Assembly (NCBI GenBank): GCA_910578345.1
Contig: CAJTRA010000017.1
Span: forward strand, 1 to 64,000
Direction: 5' to 3'
DNA from: an uncultured Lachnospiraceae bacterium
Lineage (GTDB): Bacteria; Bacillota; Clostridia; Lachnospirales; Lachnospiraceae
DNA length: 64,000 bases
Part shown: one piece after another, positions 35,445-44,329 of the stretch
How the letters are laid out: each line of letters opens with the position of its first letter
Numbering within the stretch: the first letter of the stretch is position 1
Translations under genes and position numbers: made by a program
The notes under the pieces: model-generated
Told to the model about the DNA's origin: nothing
Databases searched by the model: none
Seen by the model: only the letters and a program-made list of their open reading frames with translations

Positions 35445-36986
35445 CTACTCTTCGCCTTCCGCCTCTTCCTCGTCTACGTATTCCTCCACCACTTCTTCGG
35501 GAACATCGATATACTCTTCCGTATATTCGCCGCCCACGACCTGTGCCATAATCTTCTCGGACAGTCCTTTCAGATCCTGGTTGGCATCCTCTCCACTCCA
35601 GATCCTGGCGAAAGCGATCTCCAATTCCACCCAGAAGTTACTGGTTTCTACCATCTTCGGCATCGGCACTGAATTCATATATTCCTGCCAGAAAGCGGCT
35701 CTGTTGGCATCCTCATAGGTATCGTTCCTGTTGTTGACCGGCAGTTTCCCGGTTCTTGCATAAAGCGTGTCGGATGCATATTCTGTCAGATATACCGCAA
35801 AATCATTGGCCATCTCTTTCTTAACAGAATAACCGTTGACGACCACGCACTGCGTGACAGACAGGGACGCCGAGCTTAATTCCTCGCTCACATCCGGCAG
35901 CACGGAAACACCGTATTCATAGGCAAAATTCCCCTCTGCTTTCGCCGTCTCGATCTTAGACAGCGCGTCCGACGTAGCCACGGTATACACGATCTTGCCG
36001 TCCATAAAGTCCTGCAGGACGCCGTCATAGCTGATCTCCTTTGTATCGATGGAAAAGAACTGGTTTAAATCCTGATAAACCCGCATACACTTGATGGCAT
36101 CTTCATTATAAATATGGATCGCGTCGGCCTGGTCTCCGTTCACCCCGCCCACATCAATCGCGTCCCCCACAAAGAAATAATTGTAGAAGATATCCGACAC
36201 ATCCCATTTAAAGACCGCTTCCACCTGCTCCGGCGCGTCATACTCATCCGCAAACGTAAGAATGTCGTCGATCGTATCGGGCAGTACCTGCAGTACCCTG
36301 TCATTCACCGCATCTTCTGAAATACCACCCGCTTCCTCGGCATCATTCTCCACGGCATCCGCCTCTTCGCCTCCTGCATCCGCATCTTCCTGGCCGTTAT
36401 CAATCTTTTGCTGTGCGGCCTCCGCCGCCACATCCTGTTGTGCCTCAATCTGCGCTCTCGCCCAGTCTTCTAAGTAAGTCAGATTGTACAGGAAACAGCT
36501 TGTCTCAAAATAAAAAGGGTAAGCGATCTGTTTGTCATGATAAGTCACTGCATGGACCGCCGTTTCCGGAAAATTCTCCTGCATGGAAAGGACGCCGTCA
36601 GGCAGCTTTACTTCCGAGGCAAGTCCTGACAGATATGCCTTTTCCAGAGAGTCATTGCTGACAATATACAGATCCGGAACTTCCTCTGTATGCAGCGACG
36701 CCTGGTTAACGGTCTCCAAATATTCCCGCCCGGATGTGTAGACAGGAATCACCCGCACTTCATCCTGATATTCACTGTAAGCTACCGCCACACTGTTGAG
36801 GTAGTCCGACAATGCTTCATCTGTATACCATAAATAGAGGGTCTCTCTGCGTCCGAACAGAGAATCTTCTTCCGCCTGCATCTCCTCACTCTGTCTGACT
36901 GTCAACCCCAAATGTCCGACAGCATATATGCCGCCGGCACAAAGCGCGATGATCAGAATCGTAATCAATCTTTTTCTCAGAGTCAC
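35445..36986 (-). CDS. Membrane-anchored extracellular solute-binding-like protein with acidic insert and tail
   Basis: A 513-residue protein related to family 1 extracellular solute-binding proteins: RETLYLWYTDEALSDYLN, VPDLYIVSND, PFYFETSCFLYNLTYLED and later WQEYMNSVP are in the expected order. The start is GTG at 36986, 7 bases after AAGGAG. The N terminus is one uncleaved helix (about 7-25) with no lipobox, unlike normal SBPs. An Ala/Asp/Glu-rich insert (about 186-232) splits the first lobe, and the last 35 residues are Glu-rich. No permease gene adjoins it. It may be a sensor or scaffold rather than a transporter subunit. Confidence 0.8.
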   Translation of the reverse strand: MTLRKRLITILIIALCAGGIYAVGHLGLTVRQSEEMQAEEDSLFGRRETLYLWYTDEALSDYLNSVAVAYSEYQDEVRVIPVYTSGREYLETVNQASLHTEEVPDLYIVSNDSLEKAYLSGLASEVKLPDGVLSMQENFPETAVHAVTYHDKQIAYPFYFETSCFLYNLTYLEDWARAQIEAQQDVAAEAAQQKIDNGQEDADAGGEEADAVENDAEEAGGISEDAVNDRVLQVLPDTIDDILTFADEYDAPEQVEAVFKWDVSDIFYNYFFVGDAIDVGGVNGDQADAIHIYNEDAIKCMRVYQDLNQFFSIDTKEISYDGVLQDFMDGKIVYTVATSDALSKIETAKAEGNFAYEYGVSVLPDVSEELSSASLSVTQCVVVNGYSVKKEMANDFAVYLTEYASDTLYARTGKLPVNNRNDTYEDANRAAFWQEYMNSVPMPKMVETSNFWVELEIAFARIWSGEDANQDLKGLSEKIMAQVVGGEYTEEYIDVPEEVVEEYVDEEEAEGEE

Positions 36987-37080
36987 TTTCTTTCTCCTTC
37001 AGTAAATCTTTCTCTTCTATCGGCAGACATTCCCGTCGCCACAAGCTTTCTGCCCTGGCCGCCCACGCCGCCGTACTGCC

Positions 37081-38283
37081 CTACAAAGCTTCCCGAATGC
37101 TCTCCTCAAGGATCCGAATCATAGCGTCCACATCTTCTTTCGTGATCACCAAAGGCGGCACAAATCGGATAATATCGGTTCCCGCATTGATCAGGACAAG
37201 CCCTTTCTCCATGGCTTTCGTGATGATATCCCCTACCGGCCTGTCAAAGACAAGTCCCTGCAATAATCCGACGCCTCTGTGCGCCTGCACGCAGGCAAAT
37301 TCCTCCATTACATCATCAAGTCTCTCAGACAGATACGCGCCCACTGTATTCACATGATCCAGGACTTTCTGCTTCTCAAAAAGCTCAATCACCTTGCACA
37401 CAGCAGCACATGCCAACGGATTACCGCCATAAGTCGTGCCGTGATCGCCCGCCGTAAGCGAATGGGCGCCGACCTTCTCGGTCATCAGAAACGCGCCGAC
37501 CGGCACGCCGCATCCTAAGGCTTTCGCCGTCGTCATCACATCCGGCTTCACGCCGAAACGCTGCCAGGCAAACATGGTTCCTGTCCGTCCCATACCGCAT
37601 TGGATCTCGTCTAAGATCAGCAGAATATCTCTCTCGTCACAGAGTCTGCGTACTTTGCGCAGAAACTCCTCGGTTGCCGGGTAAATACCGCCCTCTCCCT
37701 GCACCGTCTCAAACAAGATCGCACAGGTTCTATTCGATACCTGCGCAAGCACACTGTCAAAATCGTTCAACTCGGCAAATCTGATGTTCCCGATCATAGG
37801 CTCGAACGCTTCCCTGTAATGCGGATTTCCTGTCACCGACAACGCTCCCATAGTCCTTCCATGAAAAGAATGGTTCATGGCGATGATCCCATGATCTGTT
37901 CTGCCGTCTTTCAGGTAGGCATATTTTCTTGCCGTCTTGATCGCGCCCTCGATCGCTTCCGCGCCGCTGTTGGTAAAGAAGACTCTGTCCATGCCGGAAA
38001 TCTCTTTAAGCTTCTTCGCCGCTTCGATTGCCGGAACATTGTAATAGTAATTGGAAGTGTGGATGATCTTGTCAATCTGCTCCTTCAGCGCATCGTCATA
38101 TTCCTTATTATGATACCCCAAGGCAAACACCGCGATACCGGAAACGAAATCCAGATAACGCTTTCCCTCCAGATCATAAAGAGATACGCCGTCCCCCTTT
38201 TCAAATACTACCTGATAGCGGTTATACGTATGCAAAAGGGCTTTCTCAGCCTCATCAATATATTGCTGCATGATTGTACTCAT
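37081..38283 (-). CDS. argD: Acetylornithine aminotransferase
   Basis: A 400-residue class III PLP aminotransferase, turning N-acetylglutamate semialdehyde into N-acetylornithine. Motifs: VSGIAVFALGYHNKEY, FFTNSGAEAIEGAIK, HSFHGRTMGALS, ILDEIQCGMGRTG and TTAKALGCGVPVGAF with the PLP lysine. The ATG at 38283 overlaps the argB stop by 4 bases (ATGA), so translation is coupled. A later ATG four codons in is possible. Last gene of the leftward arg cluster. Confidence 0.95.
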   Translation of the reverse strand: MSTIMQQYIDEAEKALLHTYNRYQVVFEKGDGVSLYDLEGKRYLDFVSGIAVFALGYHNKEYDDALKEQIDKIIHTSNYYYNVPAIEAAKKLKEISGMDRVFFTNSGAEAIEGAIKTARKYAYLKDGRTDHGIIAMNHSFHGRTMGALSVTGNPHYREAFEPMIGNIRFAELNDFDSVLAQVSNRTCAILFETVQGEGGIYPATEEFLRKVRRLCDERDILLILDEIQCGMGRTGTMFAWQRFGVKPDVMTTAKALGCGVPVGAFLMTEKVGAHSLTAGDHGTTYGGNPLACAAVCKVIELFEKQKVLDHVNTVGAYLSERLDDVMEEFACVQAHRGVGLLQGLVFDRPVGDIITKAMEKGLVLINAGTDIIRFVPPLVITKEDVDAMIRILEESIREAL

Positions 38284-39173
38284 CCTTCTGTCCTTTCCTC
38301 ATCCGCGATGATCGCCGTCCCGATACCTTGATCCGTAAAGATCTCTAACAGCAGGCAGTGTGCAATGCGCCCGTCCAGAATATGGACTCTGTTGACCCCT
38401 TCCTTGATCGCATCCGTACAGTTGCTGAGCTTCGGCAGCATTCCGCCGCCGATGCAGCCGCTGCCGATCAGCTCGACCGCCTGAGAAGCCGTAAGTCTGG
38501 AAATAAAACTTCCTTTATCCTCAATATCCCGGTACAGCCCTTCAATATCCGTCAGGAACACGAGCTTATCTGCGCCTACCGCCTTAGCAATGGCACAGGC
38601 CGCGTCGTCTGCGTTGATATTGTAAGTCATGAATGCGTCGTCCAGCCCGATCGGCGCTACGATGGGCAGAAAATCTTTCTCTAACAGATCATAGAGCACC
38701 TTCGGATCCACGCAGCAGATCTCCCCCACATAACCGATATCTTCCCCGTCCGGACATTTCTTCGTACACTGCAGAAGTCCTGCATCCTTGCCGCTTATAC
38801 CAACGGCCCTGACGCCCAGCTTCTCCACCATTCTAACCAGGTTCTTATTGACCTTGTTAAGAACCATCTCCGCGATCTCCATCGTCTCCTCATCCGTCAC
38901 CCGCAGGCCGTTCACAAATCTCGCTTCCTTGCCGACCTTGCCCACCCAGCGGCTGATCTCCTTGCCGCCGCCGTGCACGATGATCGGCTTGAATCCTACC
39001 AATTTAAGCAACGTGACATCTTTAATGACGTTTTGCTGCAATTCCTCGTCGCTCATGGCGCTTCCGCCGTATTTCACCACAATGATCTTGCGGTTAAACT
39101 TCTGAATATAAGGAAGCGCCTCGATCAATACCTCGGCTTTCCCTAAGATTTTATCCATTTCCTTCTGTTCCAT
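38280..39173 (-). CDS. argB: Acetylglutamate kinase
   Basis: A 297-residue amino-acid kinase phosphorylating N-acetylglutamate. ATG at 39173 gives the normal N terminus (EALPYIQKFNRKIIVVKYGG); AGGA lies 10 bases upstream, whereas the longer frame runs through the intergenic palindrome. Motifs: KYGGSAM, VHGGGKEIS, NADDAACAIAKAV and GGMLPKL. The length is standard. The N-terminal helix of about 20 residues is of the kind that, in arginine-sensitive hexameric enzymes, carries feedback inhibition; regulation here is inferred. Confidence 0.96.
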   Translation of the reverse strand: MEQKEMDKILGKAEVLIEALPYIQKFNRKIIVVKYGGSAMSDEELQQNVIKDVTLLKLVGFKPIIVHGGGKEISRWVGKVGKEARFVNGLRVTDEETMEIAEMVLNKVNKNLVRMVEKLGVRAVGISGKDAGLLQCTKKCPDGEDIGYVGEICCVDPKVLYDLLEKDFLPIVAPIGLDDAFMTYNINADDAACAIAKAVGADKLVFLTDIEGLYRDIEDKGSFISRLTASQAVELIGSGCIGGGMLPKLSNCTDAIKEGVNRVHILDGRIAHCLLLEIFTDQGIGTAIIADEERTEG

Positions 39174-39211
39174 GATCTCTGTGTCCTTTTTCTGTATTTT
39201 TTCCTCTGCGT

Positions 39212-39252
39212 GGATATTGCCGGCTTTGCCTGCAATATCCCTGAATGCGTAT
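39212..39252. repeat. Short intergenic palindrome, copy B1
   Basis: GGATATTGC-CGGCTTTGCCT-GCAATATCC (39212-39240), followed by CTGAATGCGTA, in the argJ-argB gap. The copy at 41913-41958 shares the same frame, including the trailing CCCTG.ATGCGTA. A second hairpin TTGGAAGT-TT-ACTTCCAA follows at 39253-39270. Confidence 0.6.
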
Positions 39253-39437
39253 TGGAAGTTTACTTCCAAACTTATTTATCCTTACCTTATGCTGTCAGTG
39301 TCATTAAATTATGCCAAAACACAGCGTCTGACATTGCTTATGCTACCCGGCGTTATCTCAAATCCATGTTCCCACTACCTGCTATCCGCCTTAAGCTGCA
39401 AGCGCCAGATCCTTACTGAGAATACCTTGCTGGGACA

Positions 39438-40661
39438 TCAACTCCTGTAATCCGCATTGATCTTCACATACTCATAGCTTAAGTCGCAGCCCCAGGCTGT
39501 GGCCTCCTCTTCTCCCATATGCATATCCACCAATACCCTGACTTCCGGCGATGCTAATACCTGCGCCGCCTCTTTTTCACTATACTCCACCGCCACTCCG
39601 TCCTTGTAGATCAGGATGCTCTTTTCTTCATTTTCAAAAAACAGCTCGATCTTCTCCGGGTCAAACGATACCCCGGAATAACCCAGCGCACATAAGAATC
39701 TGCCAAAGTTAGCGTCATGCCCGAAAATAGCCGCCTTACACAGACTGGAACCGATCACCGATCTGCTCAGAATGCGGGCGTCTTCCTTGGACGCTGCATG
39801 GATCACTTTTGTCTCAAAAAGCGCCGTCGCGCCCTCGCCGTCCCCGGCCATCTTCTTCGCCAGCGTGGTGTTGATATAGTTTAACGCTTCCTTAAACTTA
39901 ACATAGTCCTCATCCCTATCCGTGATCTCAGGGTTGCCCGCCGCTCCGTTCGCCAGCACCACCAGCGTATCATTGGTTGAGGTGTCCCCATCTACAGAGA
40001 TCATGTTAAAAGTATCCACTACATCCTCACGCAGCGCTGTCTGCAGCATTTCCCTGGAGATCACTGCATCTGTCGTCACAAACGCAAGCATCGTACACAT
40101 ATTCGGATGGATCATACCGGAACCTTTGCACATACCGCCGATCGTCACCGTCTTACCGCCCAGCTCGATCTGTACTGCAGCCTGTTTCGATACCGTGTCC
40201 GTCGTCATGATCGCTTCCGCCGCCATCGTGCCCGCCTCTGCTGTATCCTTCTTCGCTGCCGCTAATTTCTCCACGCCTGCCAGCAGCTTCTCCACCGGAA
40301 TCTGATTGCCGATCACCCCTGTTGACGCTACCAGCACGGCATCGGAAGCAATCCCCAGAAGCCGCGCTGTCTTCTCCGCTGTCTGTCTGCAGCAGTCATA
40401 CCCCTGTTGTCCCGTACACGCATTGGCAATCCCGGAATTCACGACTACCGCCTGAACCGCCGGCGCATGTGCGACGATTTCCTGATCCCACAGCACCGGG
40501 GCCGCCTTGACCACATTGCTGGTAAAGACTCCTGCCGCCCTGCAAGGTGTCTGGCTGTACACCAACGCCATATCCTTCCTGTTCTGATACTTGATCGCCG
40601 CCTCAATGCCCGCTGCCTCAAACCCCTGTGCTGCGGTGACGCCGCCTTCTATGATCCTCAT
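39438..40661 (-). CDS. argJ: Bifunctional ornithine acetyltransferase / N-acetylglutamate synthase
   Basis: A 407-residue ArgJ, which moves the acetyl group from N-acetylornithine to glutamate and can also use acetyl-CoA. ATG at 40661 has AAAGGA 10 bases upstream; the longer frame is not supported. The precursor self-cleaves before the catalytic threonine, here Thr190 in MIHPNMCTML; the preceding residue is Cys189 rather than the common Ala. VASTGVIG is another family block. Its presence means a recyclable (cyclic) arginine pathway. Followed by argB and argD. Confidence 0.95.
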   Translation of the reverse strand: MRIIEGGVTAAQGFEAAGIEAAIKYQNRKDMALVYSQTPCRAAGVFTSNVVKAAPVLWDQEIVAHAPAVQAVVVNSGIANACTGQQGYDCCRQTAEKTARLLGIASDAVLVASTGVIGNQIPVEKLLAGVEKLAAAKKDTAEAGTMAAEAIMTTDTVSKQAAVQIELGGKTVTIGGMCKGSGMIHPNMCTMLAFVTTDAVISREMLQTALREDVVDTFNMISVDGDTSTNDTLVVLANGAAGNPEITDRDEDYVKFKEALNYINTTLAKKMAGDGEGATALFETKVIHAASKEDARILSRSVIGSSLCKAAIFGHDANFGRFLCALGYSGVSFDPEKIELFFENEEKSILIYKDGVAVEYSEKEAAQVLASPEVRVLVDMHMGEEEATAWGCDLSYEYVKINADYRS

Positions 40662-40789
40662 CTTCTCCCTGTCCTTTCTTTCTTCGTTCTCTCTATGATG
40701 TCGTATGTTTTCTTTTCTTTCCATTCAAGTCTTTCTTACGCACTGTCTATCATTCTAATACAATTATGCGCCCTTGGGAAGCGAAACTT

Positions 40790-41410
40790 TTATTCCGTCG
40801 TCTCTTCTTCCGGGCCGATATCCGGCAGCTCCACACTGATCTGTGTATCGCCCGCCATCTCATGGGGATTCGGATTTTCCCCCTTCTCCTCTTCCTCTCC
40901 CCACATGGAATCATACTCTTTATGCTCCTTGTCTGCATTCATCACCGCCATATTTTTGGCAGCCATATAGACCTCCATATTGAAATCCATCAACTTCTTC
41001 TCATCCGAAGCAGGCACTTTATCTCCATTGGCGATCCGTCTTGCAATCTCCAGACATTTGGCTACCTCTTCTCCATACTCCTGCATAGCCTCTCCCTGCT
41101 GTTTTGCCACCTCCGCATTGGCGATTCCGACCTCCATGCCGATCACCTCATCCCGCAGCTTCACATGTTCCTCGATCTGCTCCTTCACCTGGTCGATTTT
41201 CTCCTGCAGCTCCTGCGCCCGCTTACGATATTCCTCCGACAGCTCAATCACAACCCCGGAGCCGCCGTTCCAGGCTTCCTCCTTCGAACTGTATTGGAAT
41301 TTCCGGTCGTTCTCTTCTTGTTCCTTCAACAGCTTTCTCTGCCTGTTCCGTAATACATCTAACTGCGCTGTATACGCTTTTCTGGCCTCTTTGATCGTCA
41401 TAGTCCCCAT
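40790..41410 (-). CDS. Uncharacterised coiled-coil protein within the arg cluster
   Basis: A 206-residue soluble, Glu/Lys-rich protein. Residues about 5-40 and 58-95 are strongly coiled-coil (RNRQRKLLKEQEENDRKF; KRAQELQEKIDQVKEQIEE), the middle has EIARRIANGDKVPASDEKKLMDFN, and the tail is acidic. No signal peptide or membrane helix. No family recognised. It is 26 bases downstream of a GNAT gene and 128 upstream of argJ. An ATG three codons in (41401) with GGGG upstream is an alternative start. Confidence 0.75.
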   Translation of the reverse strand: MGTMTIKEARKAYTAQLDVLRNRQRKLLKEQEENDRKFQYSSKEEAWNGGSGVVIELSEEYRKRAQELQEKIDQVKEQIEEHVKLRDEVIGMEVGIANAEVAKQQGEAMQEYGEEVAKCLEIARRIANGDKVPASDEKKLMDFNMEVYMAAKNMAVMNADKEHKEYDSMWGEEEEKGENPNPHEMAGDTQISVELPDIGPEEETTE

Positions 41411-41436
41411 TGCCGTCCCAACCCCCTTCTTCTCTC

Positions 41437-41886
41437 TTATATCCTATTAAACGCCGTAATATTCTTCTCGTTCAAGGTAAAGTCATAATAATTCAGATCT
41501 TCCCGCTTCGTCCAGCCGATCTGCCGCCAGAACGCATTGCCGATGTCATTGGCCGTAAAAGCGATCAGTGAAACTTTATTGATCCGCTCCGCCTTAAGCG
41601 CCTCCATGCAAAAGACCACCATCTGTCTGCCGATCCCGCGCATCCGATATGCTTCTGCCACACAGACATGGTACAGACAGCCTCGTCTGCCGTCATGTCC
41701 ACATAAGATCGCTCCCACGATCTTCCCATCCTCTATGGCCACAACACTGCTTAACGGGTTTCTGGCAAGGAACCGCGCAACGCCTTCTTTCGAATCGTCC
41801 AGGCTTCTGATGGCAAAGCCTTTGATGGAAAGCCACAACGCTTTCACGCCTTCATAATCTTCTATCGTCATCGTCCGTATTGTCAT
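41437..41886 (-). CDS. GNAT-family N-acetyltransferase
   Basis: A 149-residue acetyltransferase. The acetyl-CoA-binding loop is YRMRGIGRQMV (Q/RxxGxG/A), preceded by the beta4 strand CLYHVCVAEA and followed by INKVSLIAFTAN and AFWRQIGW. The family acetylates small amines or proteins; its substrate is not predictable. GGGAG lies about 7 bases before the ATG. It sits between the dCMP deaminase and coiled-coil genes. Confidence 0.88.
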   Translation of the reverse strand: MTIRTMTIEDYEGVKALWLSIKGFAIRSLDDSKEGVARFLARNPLSSVVAIEDGKIVGAILCGHDGRRGCLYHVCVAEAYRMRGIGRQMVVFCMEALKAERINKVSLIAFTANDIGNAFWRQIGWTKREDLNYYDFTLNEKNITAFNRI

Positions 41887-41912
41887 CTTACTCTCCCATT
41901 CTTACTTCTATG

Positions 41913-41958
41913 TGGATATTGACGGCTCCGGCTGTGCCTGCCATATCCCTGCATGCGT
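41913..41958. repeat. Short intergenic palindrome, copy B2
   Basis: TGGATATTGACGGCT...GCCTGCCATATCCCTGCATGCGTA in the gap between the deaminase and GNAT genes. It matches copy B1 in most positions, with a longer loop and one changed stem base. Confidence 0.55.
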
Positions 41959-41997
41959 AAAACTTTCCGTCATGTGCATTTGCCCGCAGGCGCCGGC

Positions 41998-42486
41998 TTA
42001 ATACCCCAAGGTCCCCTCCAACGATTCGTCTTCATCAATCCACTGTTGTACAGCAATGACTCTGTACTCATCTTCCGTATCGCGGATATAGACCGTCTCG
42101 ATTCCTGCATTGATAATCTGTCTCTTGCACATGGAACAACTGCAGGAATGCTTCACGTATTCTCCCGTGTCAGCCTCCACTCCCACCAGGTACAGAGCGC
42201 TGCCGATCATCTTATCTCTGGACGCGCTGATAATCGCATTGGCCTCCGCATGGACACTGCGGCATAGTTCATAACGCTCTCCACGGGGAATCTCCATCTT
42301 AATGCGGACGCATTCCCCGATATCGGTGCAGTTCTTCCTTCCCCGCGGCGCTCCCACATATCCTGTGGAGATCACTTCGTCATTCTTAACGATCACCGCG
42401 CCATAATGCCGGCGCAGGCAGGTGGAACGCTGCGCCACCATCTTCGCCAGATCCAGATAATAGTTTATTTTATCTCTTCTTACCAT
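41998..42486 (-). CDS. Deoxycytidylate deaminase family protein (ComEB-like)
   Basis: A 162-residue zinc-dependent deaminase. The zinc site is HAEANAI with the proton-shuttling Glu, and SCSCSMCKR providing two Cys ligands. The N-terminal RRHYGAVIVKNDEVISTGYVGAPRG is typical of dCMP deaminases/ComEB, which supply dUMP for thymidylate synthesis. ComEB usually sits in the comE operon; here it lies in the arg cluster 162 bases after argC. GGGAC is the ribosome site. Confidence 0.9.
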   Translation of the reverse strand: MVRRDKINYYLDLAKMVAQRSTCLRRHYGAVIVKNDEVISTGYVGAPRGRKNCTDIGECVRIKMEIPRGERYELCRSVHAEANAIISASRDKMIGSALYLVGVEADTGEYVKHSCSCSMCKRQIINAGIETVYIRDTEDEYRVIAVQQWIDEDESLEGTLGY

Positions 42487-42648
42487 ATTCTGTCCCTATT
42501 CCTTTCCTGATTCTATTTTCCACTCTTCCCATTTCTGTTTTCCATTTCTGTCCTTTGCGCCGGCTGTTCTTCCGCCCCTTTTCTTATGTCCTGCCTCTCA
42601 GGCGTTTCTTTTGTCCCTCTTTGCAGCTAACCTGCTTCTCCTGTCCTG

Positions 42649-43716
42649 CTACGGGAACATCGGAATCAGCTTAAGCCCTTCGTTCTCCGGAAAGCCGAAC
42701 ATCAGGTTCATGTTCTGCACCGCCTGGCCGGCCGCCCCTTTTACCAGATTATCCAGGGCGCCCATCATGACAATCCTACCGGTTCGTTCATCTATTACGA
42801 AGTTTATATCTACGTAGTTGCTGCCCTCCACCCACTTTGTTTCCGGGCAGACGCCCTTTGCCAGCACGCGGACAAATTCCTCTCCACCATAATATTGATC
42901 ATACACCGCCTTAATCTCCTCATAAGATGGCAGACTCTCCTTACCATCCACCCTCTTTACCGGAAGCAGCTTCGCATATTCTGTCACCAGAATTCCCCTG
43001 TTCATGGGAACAAGATGCGGCGTGAAATTAAGCAGAACTTCCTTGCCGGCGGCATATCCAAGCTGTTCCTCGATCTCCGGTGTGTGCCTGTGGCTGGCCA
43101 CGCCGTAAGCCTTGATATTTTCATTCACTTCGCAGTACAAATTCGGCACCTTCGCACCGCGCCCGGCCCCGGACGTCCCGCTCTTTGCGTCGATGATCAA
43201 CGTGTCAGTGTCGATCATACCCTCTTTCACGAGTGGATAGGCAGTCAAGATCGAACATGTCGTATAGCAGCCTGGATTTGCCACCAGTCTGGCGCTCTTC
43301 ACATCCTCTCTGTTGACTTCACATAATCCATACACCGCTTCCTCGATATACTGTGGGGATTTGTGCGGTATTCCATACCACTTCTCATAGACAGGCACGC
43401 TCTTGATCCTGTAATCAGCGCTCAAATCTACGATCTTCACCTTCGAGAGGATCGTATCATTCAACATGGAAGCACAGAATCCCTGGGGCGTCGCCGTGAA
43501 AATAACATCCACCTGATCTGCCAGCTCTTCCATATTGTCATCCATACAGGCATCCTCCACGATCTGGAACAGATTCTGGTACACAGATGCATATTTCTGG
43601 TCCACATAACTGCGAGAACCATACCATTTGATCTCCACTTCCTTATGCCCCATAAGAAGCCGCACCAATTCTCCTCCTGCGTACCCTGTTGCTCCTATAA
43701 TTCCTGCTCTGATCAT
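42649..43716 (-). CDS. argC: N-acetyl-gamma-glutamyl-phosphate reductase
   Basis: A 355-residue NADPH-dependent reductase forming N-acetylglutamate semialdehyde. GIIGATGYAGGELVRLL is the dinucleotide motif; VANPGCYTTCSIL contains the catalytic Cys; SGAGRGAK and HRHTPEIEEQL are further family blocks. The length is normal for the long type. GGAGG lies 5 bases before the ATG. First gene of the leftward arg cluster, transcribed from a promoter overlapped by ARG boxes. Confidence 0.96.
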   Translation of the reverse strand: MIRAGIIGATGYAGGELVRLLMGHKEVEIKWYGSRSYVDQKYASVYQNLFQIVEDACMDDNMEELADQVDVIFTATPQGFCASMLNDTILSKVKIVDLSADYRIKSVPVYEKWYGIPHKSPQYIEEAVYGLCEVNREDVKSARLVANPGCYTTCSILTAYPLVKEGMIDTDTLIIDAKSGTSGAGRGAKVPNLYCEVNENIKAYGVASHRHTPEIEEQLGYAAGKEVLLNFTPHLVPMNRGILVTEYAKLLPVKRVDGKESLPSYEEIKAVYDQYYGGEEFVRVLAKGVCPETKWVEGSNYVDINFVIDERTGRIVMMGALDNLVKGAAGQAVQNMNLMFGFPENEGLKLIPMFP

Positions 43717-43854
43717 CTCTTCCTCCCATTCTGTGAAAACGTTCCCTATTCACAGAGCAGACAAAACTGCTCTGCCCTCAATACTGCCAATCGTTTCCGT
43801 GACGCTTCCATACCAGTGTGCCAGTTAATCACTTGCCGACATTCCTTTTCGCAT

Positions 43855-43889
43855 TGCATAATAATACATCATTATTGAATATTATGCAA
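43855..43889 (-). promoter_or_regulatory. argC: argC promoter overlapped by ARG boxes
   Basis: Minus-strand -35 TTGCAT (43889-43884), exactly 17-base spacer, -10 TATTAT (43866-43861). The -35 lies inside TTGCATAATATTCAA (43889-43875), an ARG-box-like dyad, and the -10 is next to TGCATAATAATACAT (43855-43869). An ArgR/AhrC repressor bound here would block transcription. Confidence 0.7.
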
Positions 43890-44023
43890 TAAAAAGTTAT
43901 TTTTTGATAAAACCGCAGCAACCGCGCAAACCTGAATGAATAGTTCCATTTTACCACAAAATCAAAAATAGGAACACCGTGGATTCCATCCGTTCCCATA
44001 TTCCTCTCTCCTGACAAATTTTT

Positions 44024-44128
44024 TGCATAAAAATCCATTTATTTTGCATAATATTCATTTTGCATTCTACTTTTTGCATAAAAAAGAGGACTAAATTACC
44101 TAAAAAATGCATAAAATCACACTTGCAT
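44024..44128. promoter_or_regulatory. Cluster of ARG-box half-sites (ArgR/AhrC operators)
   Basis: Repeated TGCAT(AA) motifs at 44024, 44045, 44061, 44075, 44108 and 44124, some with a matching ATTCA second arm (TGCATAATATTCAT at 44045-44058). With 43855 and 43884 this makes at least eight sites in 275 bases between the divergent argC and argG genes. Confidence 0.7.
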
Positions 44129-44151
44129 TCTATATTGCCATGATGTATATT
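44123..44151 (+). promoter_or_regulatory. argG: argG promoter
   Basis: -35 TTGCAT (44123-44128), 17-base spacer, -10 TATATT (44146-44151). The -35 coincides with the last TGCAT half-site. It predicts a leader of about 170 nt before argG with no attenuator recognised. Confidence 0.65.
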
Positions 44152-44329
44152 GTTTTATAGTCAATGACATAACAAATTTCTGCTTCCGGTGTCTGTCAAA
44201 GCCATATACGAAAGCTTCCGCAGATCTGAATGCGAAATTTCAGCGTAACTGAATCTACCCGGCCTCCATTTGGGACGCTCGGATAGTCATCTCTTTCATT
44301 AAGAAGAAAAAGACAAAGGAGACTACATC

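Noticed and set aside
39438..40661. Cys in place of Ala before the ArgJ catalytic Thr as a defect
   Set aside because: The nucleophile Thr and the surrounding motif are intact, and the substitution is compatible with self-cleavage, so it is noted but not treated as an anomaly.
43829..44038. 69-codon minus-strand frame upstream of argC
   Set aside because: It lies in the ARG-box region and crosses the argC promoter; AT-rich and unlike a protein.
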